Assembly (NCBI GenBank): GCA_947589525.1
Contig: CANQAW010000117.1
Location: forward strand, 1 to 5,634
Length of the DNA stretch: 5,634 nucleotides
Direction: 5' to 3'
From: Candidatus Gastranaerophilales bacterium
GTDB taxonomy: Bacteria > Cyanobacteriota > Vampirovibrionia > Gastranaerophilales > Gastranaerophilaceae
Part shown: one piece after another, positions 4,270 to 5,634 of the stretch
Layout of the letters: every line of letters begins with the position of its first letter
Numbering within the stretch: position 1 is the stretch's first letter
The notes under the pieces: model-generated
The model's input: only the letters and a program-made list of their open reading frames with translations
Databases searched by the model: none
What the model was told of the DNA's origin: nothing
Position numbers and translations under genes: made by a program

Positions 4270-5538
4270 ATGGAAAATAGTTACGATGTTGTAATATTGG
4301 GCGGAGGCACTTCGGGGTGCTCGTGTGCTTATAATTGTGCAAAATTAAATCTTAAAACTCTTTTGGTTGAAAAGAATAATTTTCTGGGCGGTTTGATGAC
4401 GGCGGGTCTTGTTATTCCCGTTATGAAATCTTCAACTTCCGATTTAAATTGCGACTATTATAATCAGCTTGTTGCACTTTGCAAAAAATATAATGCGCAA
4501 ATTACTTACAAAGATAAAAATGACGGCTGGTTTAATCCCGAGCTGTTAAAAATTATTCTTGATGAAATTTTAAGTTTGCCTAAATTGGAAATTTTATTCG
4601 AAACGGACATTTTAGATGTTGTTAAAAATAACGACTCTATTCAAAACGTAATTTTATCCCATAAATTATTATCGTTACCAATCGTAGCGAAATATTATGT
4701 TGATGCAACAGGTGACGCTAAGTTATCAAAACTGTCAGATTGCAGTTTTTTAACAGATAACGATTTGACCCAGCAAAGTACATTGCGTTTTATTGTCGGT
4801 AATGTTGACACGGAAAGGTTTTGCAAATTTATTTCTTCAGTGGATTTAAATGAAGATATTACCAATACCTATCGAGACGAGTCTAATACCCGAAACGAAC
4901 TTCATTTTACAACGGCTTCCACTTGGGATGAAAATAAAAAATGGGCATTGGATAAATATTTAAAAAAAGGCGTCGAAGATAATCTTCTTATAGACCGAGA
5001 CAGAAGCTATTTTCAAATATTTTCCGTTGCCGCAGGCGCAGGACAGGTTGCTTTTAACTGCCCCAGAATTGATTGTTACAAGAATAATCCTTTTAAATAT
5101 TCTTTGGAATTAATTAACGCAAGAAAGGCTATCTATAGACTATTTTCCTTTGTTAAAGCACAATTTGCAGGATTTGAAAACGCAATAATTACAAATATAG
5201 CTTCTCAGACGGGTATTAGAGAAGAAAACAGGGTTAAAACAAAGTATGTTTTTACCAAAGACGATATTATCAGTCCTAAAAAAACAGCTAACCCCGTTTT
5301 AAATGCAAATTATTCAATTGATGTTCATTCGAAAGATAAAAATAAATCCGTTTTACAAAAGACAGGCTCATATACCCTTCCTATTGAAAGTTTGATTAGT
5401 TCCGATATTTCAAATCTTTTTGTAATTGGTAAAATTCTCGGCGCTGATTTTTATGCCCACAGCGCACTTAGAGTCCAAAAAAGCTGTATGTCAATGGGAG
5501 AAGCGGTTGCAAAATACATAGCTTCAATTGAAAAGTAG
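4270..5538 (+). CDS. FAD-dependent oxidoreductase (FAD_oxidored-like, PF12831 type)
   Basis: The 422 residues form a flavoprotein of the two-dinucleotide-binding fold. The N-terminal Rossmann motif is GGGTSG at 11-16, with Glu34 as the ribose-binding acid. LGGLMTAGLV (39-48) and YVDATGDA (143-150) are the second and third FAD contacts. TGIREENRV (314-322) recalls the GxREsRR block of the PF12831 family, and the C-terminal IGKILGADFYAHSALRVQ (386-403) closes the FAD site. Length is normal for the family, and nothing is missing. The substrate cannot be told; the enzyme is probably cytoplasmic, with no signal peptide. Cys17, Cys19 and Cys23 cluster just after the FAD loop, where small hydrophobic residues are usual. 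No Shine-Dalgarno precedes ATG 4270, and a -10 box lies immediately upstream, suggesting leaderless expression. The gene is convergent with mnmE and the two stop codons touch. Confidence 0.9.
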   Translation: MENSYDVVILGGGTSGCSCAYNCAKLNLKTLLVEKNNFLGGLMTAGLVIPVMKSSTSDLNCDYYNQLVALCKKYNAQITYKDKNDGWFNPELLKIILDEILSLPKLEILFETDILDVVKNNDSIQNVILSHKLLSLPIVAKYYVDATGDAKLSKLSDCSFLTDNDLTQQSTLRFIVGNVDTERFCKFISSVDLNEDITNTYRDESNTRNELHFTTASTWDENKKWALDKYLKKGVEDNLLIDRDRSYFQIFSVAAGAGQVAFNCPRIDCYKNNPFKYSLELINARKAIYRLFSFVKAQFAGFENAIITNIASQTGIREENRVKTKYVFTKDDIISPKKTANPVLNANYSIDVHSKDKNKSVLQKTGSYTLPIESLISSDISNLFVIGKILGADFYAHSALRVQKSCMSMGEAVAKYIASIEK

Positions 5539-5634
5539 TTATTTTCCTATACAAAAATTTTCGAAAATATTATCCAGAATATTTTCAGTCAAAATTTCGC
5601 CCGTTATCTCGCCTAATGCAAGAATGGCACTTTT
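5539..5634 (-). CDS. mnmE: tRNA modification GTPase MnmE, C-terminal end (5' part outside window)
   Basis: Reading the minus strand from base 5634, 31 codons lead to the TAA at 5541-5539. The peptide includes LGEITGEIL and ends NIFENFCIGK. The terminal FCIGK, preceded by an LGEITGE-type helix and ILD.IF, is the hallmark C-terminus of MnmE, whose last-but-three cysteine is needed for its activity. MnmE with MnmG installs the 5-carboxymethylaminomethyl group on wobble uridine of certain tRNAs, using GTP and methylene-tetrahydrofolate. The GTPase domain and start are beyond the window edge. The stop codon directly abuts that of the convergent FAD gene, so the 3' ends of the two mRNAs must overlap. 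The neighbouring flavoprotein is not MnmG. Confidence 0.92.
   Translation of the reverse strand, partial: KSAILALGEITGEILTENILDNIFENFCIGK

Noticed and set aside
1..5634. CRISPR array, tRNA, rRNA, insertion sequence or prophage signals
   Set aside because: No regularly spaced repeats, cloverleaf sequences, transposase or integrase motifs, or phage genes could be seen on either strand.

Overview
This AT-rich bacterial window most likely comes from a fermenting, non-photosynthetic relative of the cyanobacteria (Gastranaerophilales / Melainabacteria type). That placement is an inference. It rests on an AdhE-type C-terminus next to a Rex redox repressor, and on a NarL-type response regulator whose HTH (SEHTSKAHVCNIIQKL) resembles cyanobacterial regulators. 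A wholly unfamiliar repeat-containing membrane protein fits a poorly characterised lineage. No phage, insertion sequence, CRISPR, tRNA or rRNA was seen.

Layout: (1) 1-201 +, the 3' end of a bifunctional aldehyde/alcohol dehydrogenase (adhE), closed by a strong intrinsic terminator at 211-233. (2) 240-863 +, rex, whose start codon lies 6 nt after the terminator U-run and lacks a Shine-Dalgarno sequence. (3) 867-2561 -, a 564-aa unrecognised membrane protein built from three diverged copies of one module, convergent with rex with only 3 nt between stops. (4) 2562-2774, an intergenic stretch holding a candidate small RNA on the + strand (promoter, hairpin, canonical terminator) and a terminator for the minus-strand rhodanese gene. 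(5) 2775-3176 -, a single-domain rhodanese-like protein, and 3253-3939 -, a NarL/LuxR response regulator; both have good Shine-Dalgarno sequences and may be one transcript. (6) 3940-4269, a 330-bp divergent promoter region with two perfect or near-perfect palindromes plus a third one beside the regulator gene. (7) 4270-5538 +, an FAD-dependent oxidoreductase that appears to be transcribed leaderless. (8) 5539-5634 -, the C-terminal end of MnmE, whose stop codon directly abuts that of the FAD gene.

How the genes may work together: Rex senses NADH/NAD+ and in many fermenters represses adhE, so the first two genes form a sensible redox pair. The rhodanese and the FAD enzyme are also redox or sulfur chemistry proteins, but nothing in the sequence ties them to the Rex circuit. 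The least explained items are the three-module membrane protein, the candidate small RNA, and the paired palindromes between the regulator and the FAD gene. I did not find a clear multi-gene novel system.
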